Shown here: positions 47,596 through 59,753 of the stretch, piece by piece
Layout of the letters: each line of letters begins with the position of its first letter
Position numbering within the stretch: position 1 is the first letter of the stretch
Assembly (NCBI RefSeq): GCF_000003815.2
Contig: NC_049991.1
Span: 11,968,907 to 12,032,906 of the forward strand
Length of the DNA stretch: 64,000 nucleotides
Origin: Branchiostoma floridae
Taxonomy: Eukaryota; Chordata; Leptocardii; Amphioxiformes; Branchiostomatidae
Reading direction: 5' to 3'
Notes under the pieces: model-generated
Database searches by the model: none
What the model was told of the DNA's origin: nothing
Seen by the model: only the letters and a program-made list of their open reading frames with translations
Made by a program: the position numbers and the translations under genes

Positions 47596-48028
47596 TAGGG
47601 CTGGCTATTGATACAGCGTACCGGTACAAAACCGTTTTTTCTTATTGGACCGGTCCAGAAAAACCGGACCTGAAAAAATTAGGTGTACCGGATGTTGGAC
47701 CGATTACAAAATTAACAGATTATTTCATCAGGCATTCACACGTTTTGGCGCTTGCAGGTGGAAGAAAATAATAAGAGTGAAGTAGAGTAGTGTTTATAGT
47801 AATTTATTCCAAGTTTTACAGCCATTCGCAAAGGCGCAGTTAGCGTTGTAGGATTTTAGAACGCCAGTGTAAGTCTAATACTCCACCATACAAATTTCTT
47901 TGTAGTGAAATGGACCATTGGCATGAGTCATACTGAATCAGGTCCAGGTTCAGGTCCGGACCTGGACCTAATAATCTGGACCTGAACCGGACCTGGACCT
48001 GAATTTTCTGTACCGGTACCTACCCCTA
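47596..48028. mobile_element. hAT-type MITE with 8-bp target duplication
   Basis: TTCTAGAC stands on both sides (47588-47595 and 48029-48036). The ends TAGGGCTGG and CCTACCCCTA are short inverted repeats typical of hAT elements. The interior holds ACCGGTCC, ACCGGTAC and many GGACCTGGACC-type repeats. No transposase frame. Confidence 0.85.
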
Positions 48029-48202
48029 TTCTAGACCGTAAATTAATTATGTAGGTACAATTTTCTTGCCAGTAGATATATAGGTTGTTAAATGTACAAT
48101 GTAAGAATATTACTTTATTATTAGTGCGAGCTCATAAATTGTATGCTACCCCAGGTAGTATTACCAGAGTATATGTTTGACAGTTTCCAATCCATGTTCT
48201 AT

Positions 48203-49450
48203 GAGGGTCTGCATGGGGGGTCTTGGTAACGCTTAACGGTGAATTCAGGAGGCCCGGTAACGCTTAACGGTAAATTCAGGAGGCCCGGTAACGCTTAACG
48301 GTAAATTCAGAAGGAGTTACAAAACATCACACCGTTGAAAGTTACACTGACGTGCATTCCTATTCATACAACGCTAGAGTAGTTATATCAATAGGGGAAA
48401 ATATCCGACTAATGACAAAGCAAAAGGTGCCCAGAACCCGGAGGAATGACAGGGACAATGTCCATGACATCTGTAAATTGACGGAGGCAGATCTAGAGTT
48501 CCCGGCCCGCCACAGAGACGGCGGCAGCAAATTTCTTATGGGGGGATTGAACTATTGTTTCAGCGCATGGAGCGCCGAAGGCGCGACGCATCCCAGGGGG
48601 TCCGGGGGTATGCTCCCCCGGGAAAATTTTAAAATCAAGACCCTCTTATTTGCTATTTCCTGCATTTTCGGCAAATTTTGCTAAGACTAAGCTAGGTTGA
48701 TTTTGACATTTTCATCAAATTACACAATGATTATAGCTTTGGCCTCCACCCCAGAGCCCCCGACATGTTTTACCATTTCGAGCTCAAAAGGCACGAGACG
48801 TTGCAATATAAGTCCGGGAAAATTAACATCTGGACCGTCTGAAACGCCATTTACTGCATTTTGAAGGACACATTTTGCTGTAAGACGAAGCTAAATCAAA
48901 TGACATTTTGTTAGACAGAAAAGTTTCTGTGCCTACCCACGCCCCTAACATATTTTCACCATGTCCATGTCATCGTGAGCGCCAAATGCGCCAGTCGTCG
49001 CAAGGAAGGTCCGGAGAAGCCTCATTTTCTGCATTCTATGAGTTCTTTTTGCCCGAAACTAAGCTAGGTTTACATTGAAATCTGTATGAGTGCTAAGGTT
49101 TTTGAGGGCGACGCTTCCGCAACATATTTTACCCTGTCCAGAGCCGAAGGCCGGGAGGCTCGGAGAAAATTTTGAAATCTGGACCCTTTTAAACGCCTTT
49201 TCCCGCATTTTCAGGGACTCTATCTGGCATTTGACTTCGTGTGTATAACGGGTTACGATTAATTTCTTGGTAACGCTTAACGGTGAATTCGGGATAACAA
49301 ATAACGATTAACGTTGAATTAAAACGACCAATAACGCTTCACGAAGAATATACCGATAACGGTTAACGTTGAATTAGAGAGGGTCGGTAACGATTAACGG
49401 TGAATTAAAATGGCTCGTAACGCTTAACGGAAAAAGGCATGCAGACCCTC
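48203..49450. mobile_element. DNA element with 6-bp target duplication and repeat modules
   Basis: Perfect 13-base inverted ends GAGGGTCTGCATG and CATGCAGACCCTC are flanked by TTCTAT on both sides (48197-48202 and 49451-49456). Next to each end are tandem copies of GGTAACGCTTAACGGTGAATT-like units. The middle holds about four diverged modules of roughly 200 bases, each with a GAGCGCCGAAGG-like phrase, a GGAAAATTTT-like phrase and a CTGCATTTT-like phrase. No transposase frame was seen and the family is unknown. Confidence 0.8.
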
Positions 49451-49456
49451 TTCTAT

Positions 49457-52400
49457 GCCATTAGCAGCCAGAAATATCCGGAGACTGGTTTTTACTCTGG
49501 TTGAAAATTAGCACAATTTGGCATGGTCCTATAAATAGCTTTGTTCCATTAGGCTATCTCAATGTATTTCCTTGGTTTTCAGACACATTTAAATGAAAAT
49601 ATAGCAAGTGGACAATTAAAAAAAAAAACAACTGAGTGCACCAATTGTGTAAGCCATAAACCTGGTCCTCGAGCTTGTTTTCATATTGTTTTTCCATCTA
49701 ATAGCACATCAAGTCTTAGATTATAGACTCTATATATATATTTTAAAAACCTCTTGTTCATATGGTCCTCCTATACTGTTAATTTTGACATACTATATTC
49801 CCCCTGTATGTCTTTCTATTTTACATCTTTCATTTTACTTTTATCACAGGTGCATATTACACTATTAGCCAGTCAATAATCACTAATTTGTGACTATCCA
49901 TGTTTCTAAATTACAGGAAGTGGCTTGCAATTCAATATTTGTTCTGTACTTAGCTGCCTGCTGGGTTTAATAACATTTTAGCAGAACATAAATAGTACAT
50001 TAACTTATTTCTTTTGTTCTGATAGACTTTCTAATGTATGTACGGATTTATCTATTTTCCTATATTTTCTTTCACAAAAGGGTTGTATAAGCTGTTTCTG
50101 ATCCAGTGTGCAATTTAGCATCGTTGTCTGTTGAATTTTTGTTGCTCTGAATGTCAGCAAATCAATAAGAACTATTGACCCATGAATGATTGACTAACAA
50201 TGTGTTTTATGCTAGGTGTGTGATTGTTTGGGTCCTTTGTTATGTCATAGATGATAGAGTTTGTTTATTGTTGTGAGCCCTGGAAGATTAGCTCCATTTG
50301 GTGCTAAAGGGCATCCTAAGAAACTCAATAGAGTGTAGCTGTTAAGAAGTTTTTGTAAGACATTTTATAGTACATTTATTTATATATTTCATACTCTTGC
50401 CTGAGGGTGAATTGCCAAGTGACAAAAATGTTAGACATGACAGACAAACAGTGGTGAACAGTACAGTAGACAGTTATTCTAGTATGAAGGCTAAATAAAT
50501 AAAAATGTCAACTAAGACAACATTCTCTATTTACAGTATATACATTACATGTATATTCTAAAGGCATATTTTCATACCTGTAAGGGTGAAGGTGTCAAAA
50601 ATATTTAGATTTACTGTTAAATATTTATGGCTGTGCTAGCCAATTTGGGTAGAAATTCCAGGAAAAGAAGAACTGAATATGCCAGTACTTACACCAAGGG
50701 TTTTCATTACCTGCTTGCTATTGTATAGTATCCTTGGTTAGGCTGGTCTTGTTGGGGGATATTAATCAGCATAAAGTTTAATATCCTGATGAGTACATAT
50801 ACATATTTATAACTAGAGTTGATTATGCATTACATGTCACTATATCACAGTTCTTTCTCTTCTGCAGAATTAACTTTAGATTAACCCAAGCATTCTCAAT
50901 ACCAGATCAGTGGGTACATCTTAATTTTCCTACGCTGGCATGATGACCTTGGCCGATACATGCGTAGAATATTGTATGTATAATGAAGGGGTTTGGGAGA
51001 ACTAATCGGTATGGATGGCGTATTGATAGTCTGGCTCGTAGTTCCTGTTGTGAGGCACGACTCACTTCGTGCCTACCAATTAGTGTAGGATGACGTCAAA
51101 GCCTGAAATGCTGTGTTTGTGCAGGTCATCGCACATGGCAGGCAGGGCAGGGCCTGTTTGCCCACTGGTAATAGCATTGACCCCTCTGCACTAGTCTGGC
51201 GCTGTGTTCTACGTGCTGCACGCTTGTGTGGGAGATATTGTCTGACGTTTCATGGGACAAGTAGGTGGTGAAAATTTTACTGTAACAGTTCTGTCTTAAG
51301 GTTTTTACCTGTCTTTGTATTTTGTAGGTGTGGTGGGGAAGGTCATTTAGTACAAGGTCCTGGGGCAACACTATTAATTATAAGGGATCTTAGGTTTGTA
51401 CAATGTCTTGTATTATATAGGTGTGGTTGAAAATGTCATTCAGTTAGAATCTGCATAAGGGACTATCTGTGACAGGTAAAAGTGTGTGGGTAGCTAGAAG
51501 TCCTTTCCTGTCACTTGATATAGGCTAAGATTTTGTACTATTTTGTACATGTAATGTCTGTCTGAAGTAGTCTGTTACAGCTTTTCTGGATGTCTTCAGT
51601 ACTGGAAGAGTTGCCTGCCCACCAAGGTCAATCAGTGCACTCTGGAAATCTGTAAGGCTGACAGAGAAAGGCCTATGCTTATATAACATTTCACAATTAC
51701 CAGTGTCTGCATAATGTGTAAAAGAAGCTTTGATATTTATAAAAGAACAGAAAAGTATGAAAATTTAATGCTAGTTTTATCTTGAAATTTCATAAAACCT
51801 GTATTGTATACAAGTAATGAAAGAGAATTCTTCATTGTTTCTCTTACACTTAAGTCATCTTAAATTTGCAGATGGATTTGCAGAACAGGTTTACTCATGG
51901 CTGTGAGGGTGTGTTATGATATACCAGAAGGCAGTTATGTACCTGTACCAGCCATATACATATACAGATAAACTTAATAGGTCTGTTTGTTATGTCAGCT
52001 TGGACGAATGTTTCAAAGTGTGACTAAGGTATATGAAAGCAGAGTGCATTGAACTTGACCTGAGGAAATGACCGTCAGGTCGGGTCAAGGGGTGACATTT
52101 TTTCCAGCCAGAAGGAATGCCATTGACATATGTGTTGACAGGAAGACCTCAGCTCTCTAGCTCAGCAAATTGGCAAGCTTACAGAATGTCTAGACAATGA
52201 ACAAGTCTGGGATGTTCACGCAGAATTGGATCTCTATCTTCCACCTTCTTAAGACTATGAGAGAGCTACTTTTCTGTCAAGGAAATTAGCTTCTACCATA
52301 CCCATGGTTTCAATGAAATATTTTTTTGTCCTGATAGATGCTTGGCCTTTAACTTTAAGGATGGGAATCCTTCTGCTTTGTTTATACAGGCAGACACTGT

Positions 52401-53101
52401 GTTTAACTTTCCTTACCAGTAATATGATCTTTTTTGTACAAAAACAAAATGTATTGTTATGCTTCTGTAGGCTTAGCGATTTATATTCTGCACAGCTTTC
52501 GAGCCACGTCATTATGGTACCATATGGACACTTTGCCCCATGCTTCTGAGCACCAATTAGAAGAAATGGACAAAGGCCTTTACTACTTATTCTGAATCTC
52601 AAGTACACCTAGACAATTTAGGAGAGTGCACTGTTTCAGATATTCACATATGCTATATATAGTTATGATATGTCTTACCTAAAATAGACTACCATGGCAT
52701 TTATATAACGTATGATGAATAATGTATTTTTCAATGCACGCAATATAAATTTAACCATAATCATAGTACAGTATACAAATTATGTCATACTGCAGTACTT
52801 GTCTGTGAGCTGCAACAATGGCTTACTTCTGTATAATATCAGTTTTTTTCCTTATTATCATCTTTTTTTCCCAATCTAATTCAGTCAAATGTAAATTCAT
52901 GTGTAGAGTTGTTTGGCATACCTTTCTTCTTTGTGCAGGATAAATTTCCATGGAATGAGTGACTAATTTCCTGCCTTCAACATTATCCCTCTGTTTGTAG
53001 TCTTCAGTTTTGACAACTTTTCACCCACAGGAACTGACTTTTCTCTCCTACTTTCTTAGAAGTGTATCAATCCTGACTCATGTTTGTTTTTTCTCCTGCA
53101 G
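49457..53101. other. Non-coding, upstream of the DCUN1D3 coding exon
   Basis: AT-rich DNA without recognised exons. The last bases form a polypyrimidine tract and CAG acceptor (TTCTCCTGCAG) that starts the DCUN1D3 coding exon at 53102, so at least its 3' part is intron. Confidence 0.55.
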
Positions 53102-53103
53102 AC

Positions 53104-53115
53104 ATGCTGAAGTAG
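53104..53115 (+). promoter_or_regulatory. Tiny upstream frame in the DCUN1D3 leader
   Basis: Two bases into the coding exon, ATG CTG AAG TAG forms a three-codon upstream frame about 90 bases before the main start. It could dampen translation. Chance is equally possible. Confidence 0.3.
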
Positions 53116-53205
53116 TGAAGAGTCTGAGACAGGGATAGCTGGACTAGTAGTTGGGAGGATCAATTCCACAATACAGCAGGACTATTCCCCTTGCTGATAT
53201 CCTCC

Positions 53206-54141
53206 ATGGGCAAGTGCTTGTCGCACTGTGTGGACTCCAACTCCACCGAGTCCCAGAGGAGCCAACAGTCCCACAATGGGAAACACCGCACCCCCACCCC
53301 ACCTAGCTACTACAGCTCTGTGCAGAAGGGCCAGTCGGTCAGGTCCGCCCCATCGGACGGCTCTCACGAGGAATACTACACAAATGGTTCCTCCCACAAG
53401 GAGATGAGGACTTCTGAAAAAAAGGCCCCCATGCATCCAGCCAAGCTGCCAACCATCTCATCCATTCAGAGGACCAGCAATAACAACCTGAAAACCATCT
53501 CCATCTCCCCTCCGGAGTACTCGGAGACCAGGATTCGTAAACTGTTCGACAAGTACAAGGACGAGCACGAGGACTGCATCCTGGCGGAGGGGGTGGAGCG
53601 GTTCTGTCAGGACCTCGGCGTGGATCCCGCTGAGTTTATCGTGCTGGCGCTAGCGTGGAAGTTTAACGCGGGAACCATGTGCAAGTTCACCAGGGAGGAG
53701 TTCGAGGGGGGCTGCAGGGCGCTGAAGGTGGACAGCATCAAGGGCATCCAGGCGTCCTTCCCGAGCCTCCTTCAGGAAGTCAAAGATGAAACCACCTTCA
53801 AGGACTTGTACAGATGGACATTCCAGTTCGGCCTAGACTCAGACCAGGGCCAGAGGTCCCTGCCCATAGACATGGCGCTGCCGCTGTGGCACCTGGTGTT
53901 CTCCCACAGACAGCCTCCGCTGCTGCATCGCTGGTTCGAATTCCTGAAGGACAGTCAGGTGCGGGGGATCTCGCGCGACACGTGGAACATGTACTTGAAC
54001 TTTGTGGAGGTCGTTGGCGAGGACTTGAGTACTTACGACGACACGGAAGCGTGGCCGAGTCTGTTCGATGACTTTGTTGATCACGAGCACCAGAGGGAAA
54101 AACAAGCCAAGGAGAGGGGAATGCAGGAGGATGAGGTGTAG
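53206..54141 (+). CDS. DCUN1D3: DCN1-like protein 3
   Basis: 311 codons in a single coding exon (human 304). MGKCLSHC at the start fits N-myristoylation plus nearby cysteines, as in DCUN1D3, which is membrane-anchored. Residues to about 105 are a polar, disordered stretch. The PONY/DCUN1 domain follows: IRKLFDKYKDEHEDCILAEG, VERFCQDLGVDPAEF, LALAWKFNAGTMCKFTREEF, FKDLYRWTFQFGLDSDQGQR, SLPIDMALPLWHLVFSHRQP, RGISRDTWNMYLNF and EAWPSLFDDFVDHE. These proteins bind cullins and UBC12 and promote (or, for DCUN1D3, also sequester and restrain) cullin neddylation. The ATG at 53206 was chosen for the myristoylation signal; the in-frame codons before it lack an ATG. A splice acceptor lies at 53101. The 3' end of the transcript is uncertain. 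Confidence 0.97.
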   Translation: MGKCLSHCVDSNSTESQRSQQSHNGKHRTPTPPSYYSSVQKGQSVRSAPSDGSHEEYYTNGSSHKEMRTSEKKAPMHPAKLPTISSIQRTSNNNLKTISISPPEYSETRIRKLFDKYKDEHEDCILAEGVERFCQDLGVDPAEFIVLALAWKFNAGTMCKFTREEFEGGCRALKVDSIKGIQASFPSLLQEVKDETTFKDLYRWTFQFGLDSDQGQRSLPIDMALPLWHLVFSHRQPPLLHRWFEFLKDSQVRGISRDTWNMYLNFVEVVGEDLSTYDDTEAWPSLFDDFVDHEHQREKQAKERGMQEDEV

Positions 54142-57100
54142 AGAATGTTAATATCTAATGGCGATCAACATGTTGTCTTTTGTTAATGTACTTAATCTGC
54201 ACTTGTAAGAGCTGGTGTAAATATAGCTGCAATGGGGTGCTTTGGACAAGAAGTGTGTGGCAATCTTTTAGAGATAATGCAGATTTAGTAGCGCTCAAGA
54301 AAAATCTGTGCATGTGATGCTTCTTAAGGTTTAGTAGACAAATAGATGTGGAGTGGTTCAACAACACACTATAGCCTATACTTTGTCATGCCTTACCAAA
54401 CCACTGTCTTTTAAGATAAGGTTGTTGTATGCAAGGTTTGGGCTGGGTTGCCATAGCCAATAATGTGTCATATTCTTGTAGTCCCAGCTGAAGACAACAA
54501 TGGAGTCTTGAACATTTTCTATACATGTAGTCTTGATGTACGACATGTAACTTTGATTGTTTACCCTGAAATTGAAGGACAGACAAATACTTGCAATTCT
54601 GGCTATCAGCAGTGCTGCTCATTCCCCTACAAGAATTTATAATTACAGTATTAATCTATTTCTGTGCTTCATATTTGCCATGGTTCAACATATGACAGCT
54701 TCATATAAAAACATATACCTTACATTCTATAGCCCAAACTGTTAGATGCACACAGATTCCACATTGTATCTACATGTATATCAACAGTTTACACTGACAA
54801 AGTCCAAATTGCTTGTTGCAAACAAAAATGTTTTTTAGTGTTAAGAAAACCTCTGTTAGATCAAGGTTGGATAAGGCATTGCTAATGTTGCAATATATTT
54901 TTGTGTTTTAAAGTTGAAGTTGTAATGTGCTATCACCTTGGCAGGATACTGCCTGAAGCAGCAAAGAAACTTTTGATGTATGTATGTGACAATGCCTTGT
55001 TGAATAGCAGCACTAAATGTATGTGACTATGTGTGTTTAAAACAGTAGCTTTGGATTGGACTTGTACGTAAGTCTCAATGAAAATGCCGATAACTTCAGG
55101 TCCTTTGGTGACATTCCTGTAAAAAGTGAGAATTAAGTTCCTTCGCTCCTGCATGTAAATATAATGTGACCACTATCTGTGGCTATAGGAGGTTGGCTGT
55201 AGGACTGTCCGTTTGCAGATGTTGCCTGTATCAAGAATTCATTCAGCTCCGACCTTTTCTGTCACTGTCCTTTCTCCTAATATTCTCCCAATTTTTTATG
55301 AAACCTGTTCTGTATGGTATATATTTTTGTCATATGATATTGTTTTTTACTGTGTAGTTGTAGTTGTGTTTTACTAAAGTATGATCTAAAAGATCTTCAA
55401 CAAACCTGACAATGAAGTCATCTTGTCTAAGGATGCTATGGCTGATGTCTGACCAGTTTCAGTGCACTCAGTCTGCTTTTTGCTCTACTGATAGGATAGA
55501 GAAAAGTTTGCTTTATTTGGCTACCCAATTTATGATCATAAAATATGGAATGCTAATTTTTGTTTTCTTTTCCTTTTTATTTTTCTGCATTGTTTTTACT
55601 GAAGTTTTTTATGATTCTTTGCTACAAAAAGTATTTTGCTCATAACTCATGTGAATGTTTAGAATGGTACATTTGTAGATAGCTAATGTTGTGTGTGTCA
55701 TTTTTGTTGTTTCGAAGAAGCCAAATGTGGGTTATTAATTGGTTGATTCCGTGATATTAAGATGCTATAGAAAGTCACGACTCACAAGTATGTATCAGTA
55801 TCTTGTACAAGTGATTTTTTCTGTTAAATTACCGCAATGTTACTTTCTAGCCAACATACGTGAAGTTCAGTCGCGTTTTATTTTCATTCCATTTTAGTTT
55901 TATCTAGTTGTTCCTAAAGAATATGAATGTACATTGTATTTGAAAATTTCTTTGTTTTTGTAAGTGGCAATATGCAATCACAAACTGCACCCAGTGATCT
56001 CTGTGTGGAAATGTTTTATGCTGCTGCGTCATGAGTGTGTATCAAGCCATCAGAATTCAGAACAATTGATAGGCATATTCTCAACATTTTGTGAAAAATT
56101 CTGAATGGTCAGAGAAGTCTTGTAGCCTAGCCTTACACCAGCCTTCTCTGACTAGCAATATCAAACATGGTGAGTATTGCTATAATCAATTTTTTTAAAG
56201 AATAAGACCCTCCAATCTAACATGCACTCTGTTTACAATCTGATGTATCAAGAGGCATGTTTACAAAGTTTGTCTGCAATTACACTAAGGCATATAGCTG
56301 ATTGGTCGTCCCTTTGTGAAAACAAGAACTACATGCAAGAAATTTGTCTGATCAAGGAGGAGTCTTTACTTTAACCTCCTTGGTCTTATAATTGGTCTGA
56401 ATTCTTCAGGGTTGCTGAGATGAGCTTGGCAGCCCTGTGTGCACTAACATCAGCTTTCATTTTCATATAAACATCCATGTGCAAAGGTTTGAACATTTTA
56501 AACACTCTCACATCACACTTAAAATGTCTACTTCTCATGGTCATTCAAGTTTGAACTGTGGGACTGCACAATTTGGGAGTACCGGTAATTTCTTAGGAAT
56601 AAATTTAAAAAATGGACGAGCCTCTTGGGTTGTCAACATATTTTCTCTATTGAGGACTAAATGAAAAAAAATTCAAGCAAAAATGATCAAGAGGCTCTTT
56701 TAATGTTTGACCAAGTTCCTAGACAATCAAGTAAGAATTGTTGAATAACTCCTCAAGATGGCTGTACTACATTCCACGATTCTGCTCTATTTGTAAGACA
56801 TTACAGCCAGTCAACTGCAGGAACATATACATGTATAACCAGCTAGCTCAGAAAGCCCATTGTAGTATTTGCATTTAGAACATGGCACAATAACAGGATG
56901 GAAAAAGTGGTATATTGAACTTTAAGCTTTGTCTGAGAACGACCCAAAACTCTTGGATGAATTAAAGGCGCCTTCTTGTTGGAATGAAGACTCAATGTTC
57001 TGCTTGATTGCATGTGGATGAGAAAAACCCTCCATGTACAAAATGTACTTGAAGATGAATTTCATGTGTAACACGTGCGGCTATGCCATGTGTGCACTTG

Positions 57101-58067
57101 AGGTGTGTACAGTCGGTGAAGGTCCTCTTGACAGTCCAGAAGTAGAATGCCATGGAGATGTTTCTGATGCTCAATACGACTACTAATGGCCACTCCTAAC
57201 GTGTATCATGTTAGTGATAAGATAATGTAGGATGACAGTTGGCTACATATATGTAAGTGCAGGATAGTCTTGATTGCAATATATCATACGTCTTACCTGT
57301 AGTCATTGCATTTGTTTCATATATGTGAAATTTAAACTTTGATGACATTACAAACAACATGGACGTTATCAACTTGCACTGTGTAATTCTTGTGCTTTCA
57401 ACTGAATATCAAAAGGGAATACCAGTAAATCTTTAATAGTTGATTTTTAGTGCATGGCCTCCCAATGAAACATTTTTAAATGCTTGACTTCCGTAAGCCT
57501 TATTATGGTAGTAGAAGTAGTTGGTAGGCTCTACTAGTACATGTGTAGTTGGTCTTCATTGAGCTATTCATGAGGGTTTTTTTCGATTATATACCGTTAT
57601 ATACCAGTTTGATCTGTAATCGGTTCTACTCCAGGACCTATTTCAGGGTGGCTAACAACAATTAGAACTGATGCATAAAAGCAAATTGTAAACCCAAAAA
57701 AGCCCACATCATCAAACCTGTTATTCAGTCAATTCAGTATACTTATGTGCAGTTTGGAAAGAAAACACTAGAGGGCACTTGTGCATGGTACAGTACCTGG
57801 TGTACGACTACTACTACTAGTACATGTACTGTACATAACAGTTGCTGAATACCACCAGTACCAAAGGCAGGGAAAAATTTAGCCTTTTTTCCTCAAATTA
57901 AGGTTTTGAGATACGATAGTCAAATACAGCCATGAAGTCCAGCGAAAAATTGGCCAAGTTATTACAACTATCAGTGATCAAATTTTCAGGAGTGCCATCC
58001 AATTAATAATAAACATCCTTCCTTGCTCTTTCCAAATTCCAAGTTCAGTGGTCAGCTCTCTACCTTG
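54142..58067. other. DCUN1D3 3' UTR and intergenic DNA
   Basis: No exon was recognised. The DCUN1D3 3' untranslated region begins here; AATAAA near 56597 is the first clear candidate I saw. A short imperfect inverted pair, CAAGGAGG and CCTCCTTGG, lies at about 56355-56382 and resembles the hairpin at 37875. Confidence 0.45.
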
Positions 58068-58437
58068 GGGCCTAGTCACACAACCTGTATAATCAAGTCT
58101 GTATGAGGTCTGTATCAGACTTTGTACGCTCAAAATTTAGAGATCGTGTGACACACATCTTTTGCATGAACATCAAATCCAGCGTCATCCATTGTCTAAT
58201 ATGTGGTGCTTATGCAGAGCGCAACACTACATTTTTCGTGCTGTGAATAGATGCACATGCATGGCATGTTTCAAGTGTATTCTGGATGCACAAAATTAAT
58301 GCTGATGGCTGTGTACCTAAAACTTACACAAAATAATTGATATACGTATCAGGTGCGTACACCTGCTTATGAAATAATGTCAGTACGGACCTTGTACGGA
58401 CTTGCATATACATGTATACACCGGTGTGACTAGGCCC
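58068..58437. mobile_element. MITE with GGGCCTAGTCACAC ends
   Basis: GGGCCTAGTCACAC at the left and GTGTGACTAGGCCC at the right are perfect 14-base inverted repeats, with further loose symmetry inside (AAGTCTGTA and TACGGACTT). Termini starting GGGCC suggest the PIF/Harbinger group, but the flanking TTG and TTA do not form an exact duplication. No coding frame. Confidence 0.75.
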
Positions 58438-59753
58438 TTACTTGCGTGTGCATACAAAGACTGTCTACTGAAACGTTTAAAAGGCAACAGAATCATCTAC
58501 TTCCTTGATGTGCATGATTTATTGATCAAATGATTTTGTAAATGATTTTTGCACGTCTTACGTTCTCACCATCCTCCCCACCTAGTTGTTGCCTGGCATA
58601 CTTACCCAATATGCATGTACACATGTACTTGCAAACAAAATTTCCTGTTCCCTTTTAGCTGATAATACAATAAGTATGCCTGATCCCATGGCAGTCCTTC
58701 ATATAGTATTGTATCTTTTGGTTACAAGCTAATACGGAATGATAATGCAAAAGTAAAGGCCATGTTTTTGCTGAGGAAGTCCAAAGTATATGTGACTGAT
58801 AATTAGACATGCACAAACTTCAAACTATAACAGCATGTTTTTTTCATGATGACTCACTTTTGCCCCTGGTTATCAGTCAACAGTCTGCAATACTGACAGT
58901 CCCACAGACTATCACAACCTGTCAGAACATAACTTGGAAGTTGTAGATGTAGTATTGTTCTCATTCTTACAAAATTATGATACTGGATCCACTATAATAC
59001 TTGAAAAGATATGTAACTTGAGTATCACAAAAGTAAAGTTGTCCTCTTACCCTTTTGTCAGTTACAGAATAGATGTACTTGAGTCAAAGAGCATGACCCA
59101 TTATTTCTAAGATAAAGTTGATAGCGGTTCTGGAACAACTTTTGGACTTTTATTTGAATTTCTGTATCACCACAGACTTCCGAACCATAATTCTAAGATT
59201 GTTTGTAGAGTCTAGACAAGTTGTTTATCTAACTACTTTCTATAGTACAAAGGAAAATTAAAAAGGCAGATTCTATTGGGAAAAAACATAGGGAATACTT
59301 TCACACATAAATGGTAGACATTCTACATACTTTTGATTTGGGCCTACACAGTAAATGTAATGAATTGCCTAGTAACACTGATTTCCTTACTCATGTCATG
59401 ATACTAGAAATAGCAGAGCAGATAATTCCTAAGAACTAAAAAAAAACGGGGGTTCATATGATCATGTAGAGAAGTGGAAAGGAATGTACCTTTGAACACT
59501 TATACAAATTGTATTATGATGAAAAAAAATGATTGAATTATTTTTCTCTTTTACATCACTGAACTGCATGTTATTAAGTAAAGGTCCCATTAAAGTAAAC
59601 TTAGCCATTAGAGTTCTATTACATCTGTTTTGACCAAAATTTGTCATGTTATTTTGTGTACAAAAGGATAGATGAATGTTTACCTAAAAGGATGGTAAAA
59701 AATTCAATCCTAACCAGATTGCAGACATGCTAATACAACATGGATATTAAGTG
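58438..59753. other. Intergenic, downstream of UBE2S
   Basis: No exon was recognised. It includes the UBE2S 3' untranslated region on the minus strand. Confidence 0.45.

Noticed and set aside
48203-49450. Assigning the 6-bp-duplication element to a large virus-like transposon class
   Set aside because: Duplication length alone is not diagnostic; it is 1.25 kb and shows no coding region of any kind.
53191-53205. Earlier start for DCUN1D3
   Set aside because: The upstream in-frame codons have no ATG, and starting at 53206 gives the MGKC myristoylation signal expected of the family.
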